From Trichoplax sp. H2 (lineage: Eukaryota > Placozoa > Uniplacotomia > Trichoplacea): a stretch of 64,000 nucleotides of DNA. A model generated the notes under the pieces. The model saw only the letters and a list, made by a program, of their open reading frames with translations. It ran no database searches and was not told the origin of the DNA. How positions within the stretch are numbered: the stretch's first letter is position 1; each line of letters starts with the position of its first letter. Both the position numbers and the translations under genes were made by a program. The stretch covers positions 124,001 through 188,000 of the forward strand of contig NOWV01000138.1 in NCBI GenBank assembly GCA_003344405.1, read 5' to 3'. Shown here piece after piece: positions 1 to 12,972 of the stretch.

Positions 1-566
1 TATGAATTTCTCCAGAAATTTATGAGTCTAATGGATGACACATTGAACGAATGCTGAAATTAATCCTCAACCAGAAAGGATACAATTCGACGCCAATCTA
101 CCTTGTGAAGACTTTCAATACACCTAAGCGAATTACGCTAACCGAACTTTACACAATAAAGTTAATGACAATTTCTTTCTTATACCAATAAAATATCATA
201 TTGCCGATAATTTCGAAGATTAAACTGTCTACAAATATCAAATTTCAAAAAATCGAGAGAATATACGAGGGTGAAATATTGTTGCCTGTTCAAATCAGGA
301 ACTTTTGAAAAAATTCTTAAATGCCTTTCAAGAAAGTAAACTGCATTGCATGCACATGCTTAATGCAAGCACAATAAATACGCCTTCCGAATATACGAAA
401 TCCTCTTATTAGCAAACATAGATGATAATGTCATTTCATTTAGGAGTAGGCGAGACAAAAGTATCCAATAATCGAAACTACTATACTACTCTGCCAAACT
501 ACGTTAATATAATGTTAGAGTAAAGCATCGCTAATTAGAAACCATTCAAAAATATCAGACCATATG

Positions 567-588
567 TTAGGGTTAGGGTTAGGGTTAG
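567..588 (+). repeat. Short TTAGGG telomere-type repeat
   Basis: Three perfect TTAGGG units plus a partial TTAG. This is the canonical metazoan telomere unit. Unique sequence lies on both sides, so it is an interstitial tract, not a chromosome end. Confidence 0.85.
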
Positions 589-2558
589 AGTCATCGCTAT
601 ATAAAGTAAGTAAGAAGATATAATACAAAAGAATTGAAAGGTTCAAAGCGGAAGAATTGTAATTACTGTTGAAATTCAAGCTTGTAATGTTGTATAGTAT
701 CTATTGTTGTATAGTTGTACCTAATAATATTAGTCTAGAAGCTGTTATTTTGGAGAAATAATAACTTAATTGAATGCAACCAATACCAAAGTATAATGCG
801 CGCGAATGGCTAAATGGAGTTGAGTGAGCCAATCTAAAAAAAATAGAAGGATATTACACATCATATACATATGTACTTAAAAGTGAAGAATTATATTATT
901 ACCAAAACCAGATGGATAGATTGGTGTACAAATTAATCCCCTGGATTCAGAATGATCGCTTACGCCAACTGTCAACTGTGTCGTATTATCGCATTTATAG
1001 CTATGATTGATTGGATTAAGAATGATAATTAAGTAAAATGCTGATTATTTTGTTTACTCACTCGTATTTGTCCTTTAGAATAATCTTTACTGCCACATAT
1101 TAGCATTAGTATCGTCTTATCACAGACACAAAAAAAACTTAGATATTATGATATTATAACAGAATAGTAATAAATCTCAAATAGGTATATAAAATATAGG
1201 AGCTCGAAAGAGCTCGCAGTTGAGACGTACGTATGTATCAAATTGTTTATTCCTACAATTACCTATGTATGATAACTTAACTGTAATAGCATACTTGTTG
1301 TTTAAAAGATGCTGATAACGTAGTTAATATGTTTATAACGACAGATGGAGTATATAAGTGAGATAATGATCAATAAAAATTGTTGTGTGTGTGTGTGTTT
1401 GAGTTACGGTATACAGAAGTGGTCTTGCGGACTAAATTAACATTAACTATAAGTACTAATTGGTTTCTTGTATCGTAAGGCTAGTCATGGCACGTCTTTC
1501 CAAGCCAGGTATAAAATAGATAGCTTGACCAAAAGAATGCCTATTGTTGCCCATAACAGCGGCGACATTGATTGTTATATATATATCATATTAGTGGCCG
1601 CCAATTGCATCTTGACTGCTGATTGCCACAATTAAATTAAAATTATCGCAAAAGTATGCAGCAACTGTGATAGTGAAAGACAAAATATCTATAGGTATAT
1701 ATTTGAACAGACTTATATGTATTTAAAATATACGTTAAGAAATATTTATCATAAACCGACGAAATTATCTCTCGTTATATGCGTAAAGTAATTTGCTTTA
1801 TTAGCCAAAAGTTAAATCATTACGTAAATGCAAAATTTTTCTTATAGGCACAAAATATAATATTGAATGTTAGTTATAATTAATTAAGGTTCATTATAGA
1901 TTCTAACGAAAATCATGCCAGTGTAATAATTTAATTTAAATTTTCAATGGATATCAGACAAATAGAAGTACTTTACCTATTGAGAGGGATAGACTTTATA
2001 ATGGCTTAAAATAACTACTTAATTCTTTCGAAGAGGAAGGAATGCGACTACGTTTATATAGTAGATTAATAATTATTAATAATTTAAGATGCTACAATAC
2101 GTAGGATAATAATCAAATGCAAAGAATTCTGGTAAGCTGTAAAGCAATGCCATCCATATTGAAATTTAAATTTCCGATTTTGATGTTGGAGAACGAAGAT
2201 TAATTATATTATCATTGAGGCACGGTACTTAAATGAAATTATCTAAACATCTGTTTAATGTTAGCCAGTAGTTCTTCGTTAGTGTTATAATATTCTTGCA
2301 AGTAATATATTCATTAATTGATATATACATGTACTGTATACATTTATTCACAAATATACTAAATGAAAATTTTCTAAAGATTATCAAACTGCTAGACGAC
2401 AGTCTGATGATCTTGTGTTTATTCCTGCATAATGTAAACTAACATTCCATATTATTTTTTAAATTCATTTTAAACATATAAGGTGAAATTATCCTTTAGC
2501 TAGCTTATTTCTAGCTTTGTCCCTAATCTATTTCAAAATCATTAAAAGTTTTGCAATC

Positions 2559-2589
2559 GTATCATAAGATAATAATAATCTTATGATAC
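2559..2589. repeat. Perfect 12-bp inverted repeat (hairpin)
   Basis: Arms GTATCATAAGAT (2559-2570) and ATCTTATGATAC (2578-2589) are exact reverse complements around a 7-nt AT loop. No gene flanks it closely. It could be a cruciform-forming site or the remains of a small inverted-repeat element. Confidence 0.7.
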
Positions 2590-4518
2590 CGAATATAGCA
2601 AAGTATTTGAAATTTCTGGTCTCTACAATAGGCACGAATGATGTAGAAAAGCGAATCAGTTCCATACTCATGCTCGGATAAGATATTTTTTATTATAGCA
2701 ATCATGTGTCTTTTCGTTGATATTAGCTTTATTTAGAATAAATTTAGTATTTCGTTGGTAAGCATACTAAGCATAAATTCCTTAGCGTAAATATCAATAC
2801 AGCCTGTGATTGAGAAAGCAATATCGCTTGTTCTATTGTAGCAAAATCTAAAAATAGTTGATATGTCTCTCTCGTTATATTCTGCAGTTACGACAATATC
2901 ATATGCAAAACTACCAGAACTAATTACTAAAATCCTTTATGCAAATTCAGGAATTTGCAAAATTTCGTTGCATGATCTCTGTACGTACTGGTGTAATTAT
3001 AAGCAAAGAAATATATTTGGTGCTACTAATATAGTGCATACTGACTGAATGGTATTGATCCATCCATCGTGTACTATCCATCCCACCTTATTCGGTTACA
3101 TACTAGCAGCTAATTGCAGTTCTTATACATACTGTAGTCAATACCTACTTTTTACCATCCAATTCCTCTGCAAGTAGTACTATAAATTAGTCTTTAATTT
3201 AATTTTTAGTCTTGCTTTCATTACGTCGTTACAACATGTAGTACAGATCGTTCTTGAGTCTTGAATAAATATAAATTTAATATAGTCCTGCTTATATCAA
3301 CCATGGCAATACTATTTATCGAGATTGACATGATTAGGAAGTTATAATCGTATGTTTTAATAGCCTGGCCTTATGCTGTAGTATTTTTCTATATAAATAC
3401 GATAGACAAAGCCTCCTACCAAGCTGAGTCGAGAGGCACTATTATTTACTAATAGGTATTTATACGGATCTTATTAGATCTATACTAAAGTCAATAAACC
3501 AGCCATTAGGTACGCAATCAGATATAATTTGTACTCTAATTATTTTCAGATCGTAAACTAGTAGAAATGCTAGCTTAGAAAATCATTATATTCACCGGCA
3601 TATTCAGAGCTGGATTGATTCAATGTATTCATTGAATTGTAGATAGTCCAATTTATTACTAATATTAAATGATCACTGATCGCAGATTCTCGTTGTATGT
3701 AATTGCATGTCTGGAAGGGGATATCGTCTCTCGGATAGTTATGCTTTCCAGTATGTATTCTCGAATTAATTCTATATTCAATCTCAGATCTTGCAATCTA
3801 TCTATCATTTTCCTGACCTTCATCGTAACGATAGATATACAGTACTGTATGTTTAATACATACGGTCTAAATTAAGTAATTAAATAGACACATTTCATAT
3901 TGGTCCAGTTACGCCTTGTAATGCATTACTCGGGCCAAATTAAATTAACAACGTCGTAAAAGTAGTCAGTAATCACTGTAATAAGAAAGAGAGTAGATAC
4001 AATTTAGTTCAAATAGATCAAGCAAGCACAAGTATTGTAACGTTGTCGTAGAATATGGCTTTAAATAAACTATCATTGAGACTCTTCTAAATTAAAAGAG
4101 TAAGGTTTGTATGTAAGAATAGAGAGACTATGCGAAAATCATGGTACTGACATAAAAAAAGACTTGAAGAGTAGATAATAAAATACTGCTATTTTAGGAA
4201 GTTAAATCTTTGAGACCAAGGATATTTTATTGTAGCTTTACTATCTCTTTCTGGTGGTGGTTCAAAATGCTCAGTTAAGGGATTGATATTATCTTGGCTT
4301 TGCTGAACTCGCTGCAAATTATTTTTTTCAATCTTAATTATACATATTAGTAGACGTAATTCAGTTCAATTTAATATTGCAATTAGTAAAAATTATTTGA
4401 GCAGTATTACCAAATTAAAATGGCATCTTATTTCCACGTAATTATTTCCTTGCCTTAATTTCAAAATGACAGTGCATATATCCATTGCACAAGCCTCACA
4501 ACTAGCTAGTCGCCTGCA

Positions 4519-5127
4519 CTAAATTAATATGTGGAAATCATGTTGATTCCAGTCTATCTTTAAGGTCGTACTTGATCCATTCTGGTCTGTGCAAGTGAAT
4601 CCTTTTTCTTTAAAGATAATCTCGTAATCCCCATTCTTCAGAGCAGGATCGATCAGACCGGTATTGTCGATATGAATCATCTTATAGTAATGTCCGATTT
4701 TGTCTAGAATATCTTGTTCATTTACGTCTGCTCTTAGGATTATAATCATCAGTTTAATCGTATTAGAGATATGATCTTTCTTGGAAAGATAGGATAGAAT
4801 AACTGATGATTGCTGCTCTATTGGCTGATACATGAAGATCCATACAAAAGTCATAATCAAGGCGATCAGAAAAAAGACGTGCACAAAGTGGTCTGAGAAA
4901 TGACTTAGACTTAACTAAATGCAACGATAGCCGCTTTCATTTTCAACAAAATGGTAATCGTTACTTTCTAGCTTCCACCCAATTTTATCATGATTTTGAT
5001 AAGCCATTAGGATAGGAAGATTGTCGATATTATTAGTATGGATTACTGAAAATGCTTTTCGAAGATTTAATAGGGGTAATATAAGTTTAACACTTCTAAT
5101 TTTGTTACTAACAAAATGATAAACATC
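4519..5127 (-). pseudogene. Relic coding block, unknown protein
   Basis: On the minus strand one reading frame runs from about 5127 to 4519, some 200 codons, interrupted by a single TAG at 4917-4915. About 15 stops would be expected by chance at this AT content, so the block is very likely coding or recently coding. The first part (about 70 codons) lacks an early ATG. The second part can start at GTG 4884 or ATG 4854 and opens with a hydrophobic segment of about 17 residues, followed by a soluble, charged region ending in ...DFHILI. Just upstream, 5138-5347 is open for 69 codons in another frame, compatible with a frameshift. I do not recognise the family. It may be a decayed transferred gene or an exon cluster of a split gene. 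Confidence 0.45.
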
Positions 5128-5349
5128 GGGCTATAATCTAATAATAGGCGTTAATACAGAAAAGTAAGCTGGCAGTGTTAGATAGATTAGCAAAATAAAC
5201 AGTCAGCTGAACTAAGACGTCGTCGCATAAACAGATAGACGGTATTTCTAGTTTTAGGCCAGGTATATCGGATAGTTTAATATTATTGTCTTGGTGCCTT
5301 TGGCACATCTTAGCTACGGTAGGATACCTGCTGAATACTAACAGCATAA

Positions 5350-8300
5350 ATAAAAGCTGATTAGATTGCAGTATTCATGCAAAGTAAGATAAAAAAGAAG
5401 CATTAAGTACGCTTCAACACTCTATTAAATCAATGTTTTCTAATTAAATGTATTCTTACCTAAACTCTAACCCGTAATCTGTTAGCATTGCAATTGCTTA
5501 TTCTGAGTTATCTCATTAATTTTGTTTTACTAATAATTTTTTTTCAACAACCAAACGAAAATAATCAGAGAAGAATGCTGTAGCATACATACAGTATGTG
5601 ATAAATTTTAATTCAAATAATGGTTGCTAGATTCAGACTTATGATTACAGTACAATCAATGAAAGTTTGCTATTTTTTCCATTTTCTAGTTTTAGATGTA
5701 ACTTTTGTTTAAGTGCGTAGCCTATAAATACTATAGTCAATTTATTGATATGTTAGAGTTCGATACTATATGAAACAGTATATTAAAGCCGAGGAAAAAA
5801 TTGAAATCATCGCCCAGCATAACTATGCAATAATCTTAGTAATAAGTCTACCAATATGATCTCTTCGATGGTTACGGTTCTTGATATAAATTTGTTTATC
5901 CTGAGTGTGCGAATCGACAACATAAATAATTTAAAATCAGCATTGTAAAGCGTATTACAGACGCATGGCTATTCTAAAAGCTGTAGATTAGAGTAATTTA
6001 TTATCTATACTGATAATGCAATTTAGATGTAGACAAACAATCCGTGAAATTCTATACATGTTCTGATACAGGATTTAAGATTCACAGAGTGCAAGGCGAA
6101 AGAATTATAATGATTTAGCTTACCGGAATTAGTAACGTATAAATTAAAGACATTATTGAGTTTTAGTTTAATTGGTTAAAATCTGACATATCCTGCAACA
6201 CATTGTCAAGATTAATAGACAACTTAATTAGCAATATGGTGCTAACTTTAAAGATTTCATATCTGCCTTACCGCTATATATTTTCATTTCTTTATTAGAT
6301 CTAAGCTTTCAGCCAAAAATTATTAATAGGATAAACAAAACATGTCATTAATTAATATAAAAAGATTTTTACCTACTATATCTTATTCAGTCCTTCAGTT
6401 CCGATGATAATACCGTTATTAGCTTAAAGTTATGAAGAGGTTGTACAATACAATTTATTAAATTTAGATATACGTATATTAATCATTTTATATTATTTCA
6501 AGTGTGCTTTTCAACTTATTTGTTACAATATTTTGATCAGTTACGAGTTAAGATACAGTAGTTTCTAAGTTTGTAACGCTATTTCGTTACTATACCTGAT
6601 CATAAAGGCAAATAGGTTAAGCTTAAAAGCTCCTAGAGGCAGATATTACGTGCACATTGCAATTGTAAATTTCCGTCATGCTTGGTGAATTAATTATTCA
6701 TTGACTGTAGAGACTTTTTATTTATAAGTTATTTCTAATATCTCTTGTTTGAAGTACTTTCGGTTACTATACCGATACTGATAGGATACTTTTACAGCCA
6801 GGATATTATATACTGTTAAAACAAATAGTACAGGTATTATTAAATGGGTTAGTTTATGGCATAGAATTAATTAATCTCTGTCACAAATATCTTCTTTTGT
6901 GAGCGATTAAACTTCTCTAATTGCTATTACTCTCGGTGTAAACTGGCTATTACTGTCGAGGATAGAACTACTAGAAGAGTCTTAATGTTATAATATACTT
7001 TATTGGTATAAATCTGGGTTGCAGGCCTGTCTATTACGATCGAAATTAATGGTTATTTATGTTCATTTATTTGTGTATAGAATTCTACTTACATCATAAC
7101 TATTACAATACGTTATGAGTAATGATGTCTCTATCCCAACACTATCTTCATCTGATACTTATAGATAGGTTTATTGTTAGATATACATATAGAAACAATT
7201 TGTTAAGCAGTTTGCTATCATTTTAATCCTTTTTCTGCCTTAAGAAAGTTAATAATTAAGTAATTCTTAACGCCGAGAATGATTCACGTTCATTTTATTT
7301 CTAATCAAAAGTAATATTGTGATTTTATCGTTAAAAATCAAATAAAAGGCTATTGCAAATATCAAAAATGCTTTGATTTGGTACCTCATCTACTATCAAC
7401 GAAATAATACAATAATAATGTCTCGTAAATAAAAGTTTTCCATACAAAATAAAATTTTCCTTTACGATATCGATAAAATGATGATACAAATCAGATAATG
7501 TGTAAGTAACAAAGGACCAAATATAAGGTGAAATTGGTCATATTAAAGGATTAAAATCTTCATAATATTACTGTACTCCATTTTAGAACTGTCGTGGAAG
7601 TTTGGTATAGTTTATTGAGCATATATAAATTTTACAATAGTAGATATAAGCAGTCTTCTATTCTCAGAAGTAGACCTACTGTTAGATTTATACATGAATT
7701 TAATTTATTGATGATGGTAAATACTTATCCTTCGAGATACGGCATTTGATTAATTTTAAGTGTTAAGAAATTATCTAAGCGAGTGCATCGTAAATTATCA
7801 ATCTTAAATTTTGATTATAATTTTAGCTACGAAGACATCGATTATTTGCGTTCGTCTGTATTATCATTAGTCTTTACGTTTAAGTGAGAGATTTGAAGAC
7901 TCTTTATGACTGAAGGCTAGCAGGATCCTGACCTCACAGGGTTAACTTCGGCTAATTTAGTTATTCTCAAATAAATCTTGATTATAGCAATAAAGGCGTG
8001 TTATAAATTATAGTACTACTAAAATAAAAGAAGCTGGGAAGAAAACACCGCCTCTTCATCATATTTATTTATTAAAAAAACAAAATTTTACTTTCATAAT
8101 TGAATCTAACAAAATTAATTTCAGTATTAGTTCGACATCTTATTTTGTACATTATTTATACACTATTTAAGAGCTAACAATAGCTTCTACTTTCATAAAG
8201 TTGAAACGAACAAATAACATAGCGATAGCAACTATTGATATGAATGAATTGTTCTTTCATTATTATGGTTTGAAAATAGCAGTGAATGTATTCTGATCGT

Positions 8301-9340
8301 GTTTGCTATGAATAAATCCCTATAGAAATATCAAAATGCGTTATACGGCTATGTTGTGCAACGGAAGTGAAAGTTGAGCTAGCAATTGTATTCTCTGCCA
8401 TAGTATTTTTGAGATGTTAACATAACTATCAAAGTTATCTCGTATAACGTGAATGGCCTGGATTGTGAAGATAAATTAAGGTCGCCAAGCATGATTAGTT
8501 CTATTGTTGCATAGGAGTATGAATCTTTCAAATTCTTGATAATTTAAAATACCCGTATAGGCATAGGAAATGCTATGCTCCAGATAAACATTTAATCAGT
8601 TGTTAATAAGATTATAGTGATCGCAGCATGAAAACTATGTTATAGTCTAGGTATACGATACCTTCGCTACATACCTAGACCATAACAACTGTTCGCATAC
8701 CTCACCCGTTAGTTCAGTCATCATATAGATCGCCCTCGTCATCACGATCAGCATACCTATACCGCAATAACTATATCGTGATTATATAGATTAGTAAGCT
8801 TTGTCGTCGTAATTTTTCACAAAACTGTATAAAAGTAATGCCTTGCTGTATGTATATCATTAGAATAGAATTCTGTATGCATCTTTATATTGAAGAATTT
8901 AATACTTCTGCATCTGCGACTTGGCCTTTATTCATACGGTCATGATTCATCCTCCATTAATCTGACGAAAAATTCTAGTAAAAAAATTTACAGAGATACT
9001 AACACTATTTATTTATACAAGTTACATTTAAACAATGTCAAGACTTAATTCACAGCTACCAATATAAACGGAATAGGTAAATAGGATTTCGCCGTTTTTA
9101 TTCTTCAAGTTGTTTCAATAAGATATATTTCCTTTATAAGCTACTTTTAGCGAGGCGTACGTGAATAAATGTACTACAACTAGTATAAAAATAGGTTGAC
9201 TAACGCTAGCAGTAGTCTGACTTAATATTAATCGATTTTGACGGCTTATCGCTTTGAATTACTTATAAATAAATATAACATCAGCCTGAATTTAGTCTTG
9301 TGGAACCTACTTTTAATTATGCTATTAGTAGATTTAATTT
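5350..9340. other. Gene-poor stretch, nothing secure
   Basis: No open frame of note and no repeat array. The only structure seen is an imperfect inverted repeat at 8639-8686, listed separately. Confidence 0.5.
8639..8686. repeat. 16-bp inverted repeat with one mismatch
   Basis: The left arm at 8639-8654 and right arm at 8671-8686 pair over 16 bases with one mismatch, around a 16-nt loop. The function is unknown. It could be a remnant of a small inverted-repeat transposon or a transcribed hairpin. Confidence 0.55.
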
Positions 9341-9528
9341 CAATTTAAATCCAATCTCTGATAGGACTTCTACCCATCAAAATATCGTTGTCGCAATATA
9401 GCAAAATTGAAAGTCCAGTACCATTAAAAGTACTAAATCTACAATTCTTTATCCATAGCCTGACATACTGTATCATTTTAACGATATTTCTAAAGGAATT
9501 GCTAACTGTTTTATCATATTTTTCAATA

Positions 9529-9672
9529 ATAAATTGTAGTTTCTTCAGCATTGCGTGTGGAAAATAGGTAGCTTGATCCGATAAATTTCGATGCAATATT
9601 TTTAATAGCAAATCCTAGTTTTTGCAGCGTTGCGTGAAGAAAATAAGTAGCTTAATCCGATAATTTTCGTAT
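9529..9672. repeat. Two-copy local duplication of about 75 bp
   Basis: The segment from about 9529 to 9600 recurs, with point differences, at about 9606-9672. Both copies contain matching blocks around 'gaaaataggtagcttgatcc' and 'gaaaataagtagcttaatcc'. An 88-codon minus-strand frame (9345-9611) overlaps copy one, but I cannot support it as a gene. Confidence 0.55.
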
Positions 9673-9674
9673 AA

Positions 9675-10740
9675 TCTCCAGTTTCTATATTTAATCTAGA
9701 GAGCAAGTTTAGAGGACATACACGTATAGGCAAAGTAAAGAGCAAAAGTATAGGACGCCAAGTATCACGAGCCAGGGCTCAACTAGTATTTAATAGCTAT
9801 ACACTGTACAGCGTACGTATACACTTCTGTAGGCGATATTGAGGACGGAGCATGAAGGCTGGAAATTTGCACGACTCTCTTTCGATAATCTATTAAAACC
9901 CAACTATGTTATAGTTTATTCTTAATAATTATTCTATATCGAGATTGATTCATGATGCAAAGATAGTGACTACAAATACGTTGTGAGGTTATTCAATCTG
10001 CTAAAATCTGCACTAACTAATATATGAAATTTACGGTATTTAATCCGACTAATTAATACACTACAGAGCTTGTGTGCAACATACTGTCGTATATCGTATT
10101 TTTATCGTGTTTAGTTAACTTATTCTATTTCTGTTGTAAGTAGTTGATCTCAAGAATTAAGCCGCATTATACCTTAATATATTATACTGTGATATGATTA
10201 TAAAATAATATCGGTCAATGACTACTTACATTAATAGTCTTTACGAGACTTGATGAACTCAATACTACGATACTGTATACTGTATGACGGTAGTGAAATC
10301 ATATGCATCCCATATATACTGCATATTGGTTGCTGTCATGTTCTGTTTTGCGGTGATAATAATTATTAGTTTGATAGTTTTAATCGAATAAATGTTTTGA
10401 TCGACCTTCGAGCAATTATTGTACTCATTACGTCGCTAGGCTACAATTTGTGATACAGTCGTTAGTAGATCATAGCTACGGCATGGCTAGGATACTGGTT
10501 GAATCGACCGTATATGTACCAGTGATTATTGACTAATAATAGAAATTTGCTTTTATATTTTATTCTGAAATCTAAAAATGAGCAAAATTTACTTCTTAAT
10601 ATTCGCAAAATATTCCCAATGGAGCGGTGCTCACTACGTCGTATACTTGTAAATATACAGTGGTTTAAAGTTGTTAGTTGATAATGGATTCACTTTGAAT
10701 TCAAGGCGAGACTCAGATTGAACTTCTCTCTATTAAAATA
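9675..10740. other. Non-coding stretch, nothing secure
   Basis: No long open frame and no repeat array seen. A run of overlapping TACTGTA-type words occurs near 10271-10285. Confidence 0.45.
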
Positions 10741-11152
10741 TATTTCATTTATACTTATTTATTTTCTTTCAAATATCAATCAATTTATACAATATATTTA
10801 TGAAACAACAACAAAGTGGAGTAATGAAAAGTGATTTACTGCTCAAAGCTCTTAGCTCAAAAAACCTACATTAGCTAAGAATTTAGTAGACGATGCAGAT
10901 TAAATAAACAAATTAAGGCACATTGCATAGTAGAATGGAGTACACGATAACGTATTATTCTGACATCCACTTCATACCTGCAGTATGCTACTACATCTCT
11001 TCATTAAAATAGGACATTTAATAAAGGCACGTTATGACTTATAGAATGGTCATTTACTACCGTATAATCGGCAACGAAAAATGAGATAGTCCAACGATGA
11101 ATTTTTATGATAATCGACAATGGCTGTTGCTACTTTAAATGAAGTAGTTGCT
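10741..11152 (-). repeat. Dispersed duplicate of 20.3-21.3 kb flank
   Basis: This segment is clearly similar to 20.31-20.45 kb and, after a gap, to 21.03-21.31 kb. Shared blocks include 'aggacatttaataaaggcac' and 'caatatatttatgaaacaa'. It is the downstream flank (in minus-strand sense) of the decayed gene copy at 11.15-11.43 kb. Gene and flank were therefore duplicated together. Confidence 0.7.
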
Positions 11153-11428
11153 CTAATTTCGAGCTTTTTTATAGCATATTCTCGGTATGATCACAGTAGA
11201 TATGCAATAAAAAAACGGGAAGAATTTTGCAATCAGCAACCCCATTCCAAAGCTTTCTTTCGATAAAATTTAAACTCTTTGTACTGAATGTTAATTTCAG
11301 ATATTTCATCAGGATATTGCGTATGTGCCGCTGCATAAGCTAACAGTAAATCAACTGGGCCTGAAGTGGTTATTTTCTTTATCCAGTCGCTTATGGACAA
11401 AAGATTGCTAAAATTTCTGCATGTATAC
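11153..11428 (-). pseudogene. Decayed C-terminal fragment of the 13-kb unknown family
   Basis: Read on the minus strand, this segment translates to the equivalent of residues from about 322 onward of the intact protein at 12973-14244, including the conserved SGPVDLLLAYAAAH stretch. It is closer to the truncated copy at 21.3 kb than to the intact gene. It carries an in-frame TGA just after the EWGC motif and then a frameshift, and similarity stops abruptly near 11428. It is a dead copy, not a functional gene. Confidence 0.75.
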
Positions 11429-11429
11429 T

Positions 11430-12970
11430 AACCTTGATGAGCTTACGGAAAGAGCCATTTTACATATGTAATTAAACTAGGATTAAAGATAATCGTTCAA
11501 TTGGCGTCAGTATTCTTGTCACCATTAGATTAACTTCAAATTCACTCTATCTAAACTAAATCAATCAATGCTAACGATAATCGTTTTCATGATTATTTCG
11601 ATAGAGTAATTAGCATGCCTACATCATACAAGCGAAGCTTTTGAGTAATGTATTGAGCATACGTTCATATGATTAAGAACCGTCTCCGGCTTTCAGTGAA
11701 TCTCTAAGATTTATTGTTGATAGGACTCAATTATTACATACCCATTATGGACTGGCCGCAAAATATTTACGTGTACTGCCGCTAGTGTAGTGCAGAGTTA
11801 AGCACATTATATAGCGATCCAATCTTTAGTTAACGTTCTGTCTAATTTCCAGAATATGTCACGAGCGAAGGTATTGAGAAGGATTATATTCTCATCATAT
11901 GAGCATCCTTATTAAGATACGTTATTACTAACAACTTGTTATTATAATAAAATTCATCAGTTACATCGTCATTCCTAGTCATTTTTACCATATATTGCAT
12001 TGCATATAGGCTACTTAAAAAACAAGATATCATGACATAACGTCCTGCACTATACAGTGCAGAAGCCCATGGCTGCTTTATAATTTCTAGTTATTTAGGC
12101 ACTGTAATGTGCTTTTAAGCAGTAACTAAAACTACAATTACTAATATGGCTCATTCTAGCGAAGACAAAGTAGAGAGTAGATCTACACAAAATTGTTACT
12201 TGATATCTATTTCGTTCGTGAAAATTTTATGATACTGCATGGTATTCAGTTCTTTTTGCGACATGAGCACGATGTGATGGCGGTATACAGGATAAACAGT
12301 ACAGACTATACTGGAGTGGATAGTGTACTAAAGAAAAACCGCGATGATATTAAATTCAGCCTGTAAGCCAAAAATCTGTACCTAAATAGGCAACTTATCC
12401 GAGTCATTAAAGTCTGAATGGTCGTTCGTACCCTGACTTATGGATCGCTAGGAAAAAACTGATTTTATTCTAATATTCCATAGCTGGCTGTATGACTGCA
12501 TTTTTGGGAAGGAGAATTTATTAACTTCATTCTGCAGGTATTTTACACTTTGGCTTAGCAGATTTAACGAAACATTTTATTAATTGTAATTCTAAGCAAA
12601 GCATCATGAGTTGGAATCTATCGCCGACTGAGTGACAGGACTGTATACTGAAAATAATATCAATTAGACTGTACAGTATCTGTGCAGGTTCGTCTAGCAA
12701 CTGTAATTTTTACTCTTTTAGCTACTGTATTTACAGGTGTATTCTTTTTTAGGGTGCACTGGGAGTGAGAAAAGCAGGTAGAAAAAAAACTTGATAATAA
12801 TATAGGGTCGGTATTTCACTTAATAATTATGATTGAACAACGTCTTAGAATTCTGGACCCCCTACTGGAGTTCATGACGATACAACACTGCTAATTATAT
12901 CTTTATAAACGAATGTAAAACACAACATATGTTAATTTTGGGGATTTTTATTCGAGCTAGCTTTCAAATC
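11430..12970. other. Intergenic region before the 13-kb gene
   Basis: No open frame of note. It should contain the promoter and leader of the gene starting at 12973, but I see no decisive core-promoter motif. Palindromic ACTGTACAGT occurs at about 12668. Confidence 0.4.
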
Positions 12971-12972
12971 CA

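Larger units (their letters stand above)
1..4514. other. Gene-poor AT-rich stretch
   Basis: No intact gene is visible. The longest open frames are near 60 codons, as expected by chance at this AT content. Frame 2 over about 56-530 has fewer stops than expected but is still broken several times. Contents worth noting are a short TTAGGG run at 567-588, a (GT)n run near 1384-1399 and a perfect hairpin at 2559-2589. Small exons of a split gene cannot be excluded. Confidence 0.5.

Noticed and set aside
1-530. Frame 2 reading like a broken protein
   Set aside because: It has about six stops in ~158 codons, only mildly fewer than the ~12 expected; not enough to call a pseudogene.
9345-9611. 88-codon minus-strand frame
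   Set aside because: No family; part of it is duplicated next door, so length alone is weak evidence.
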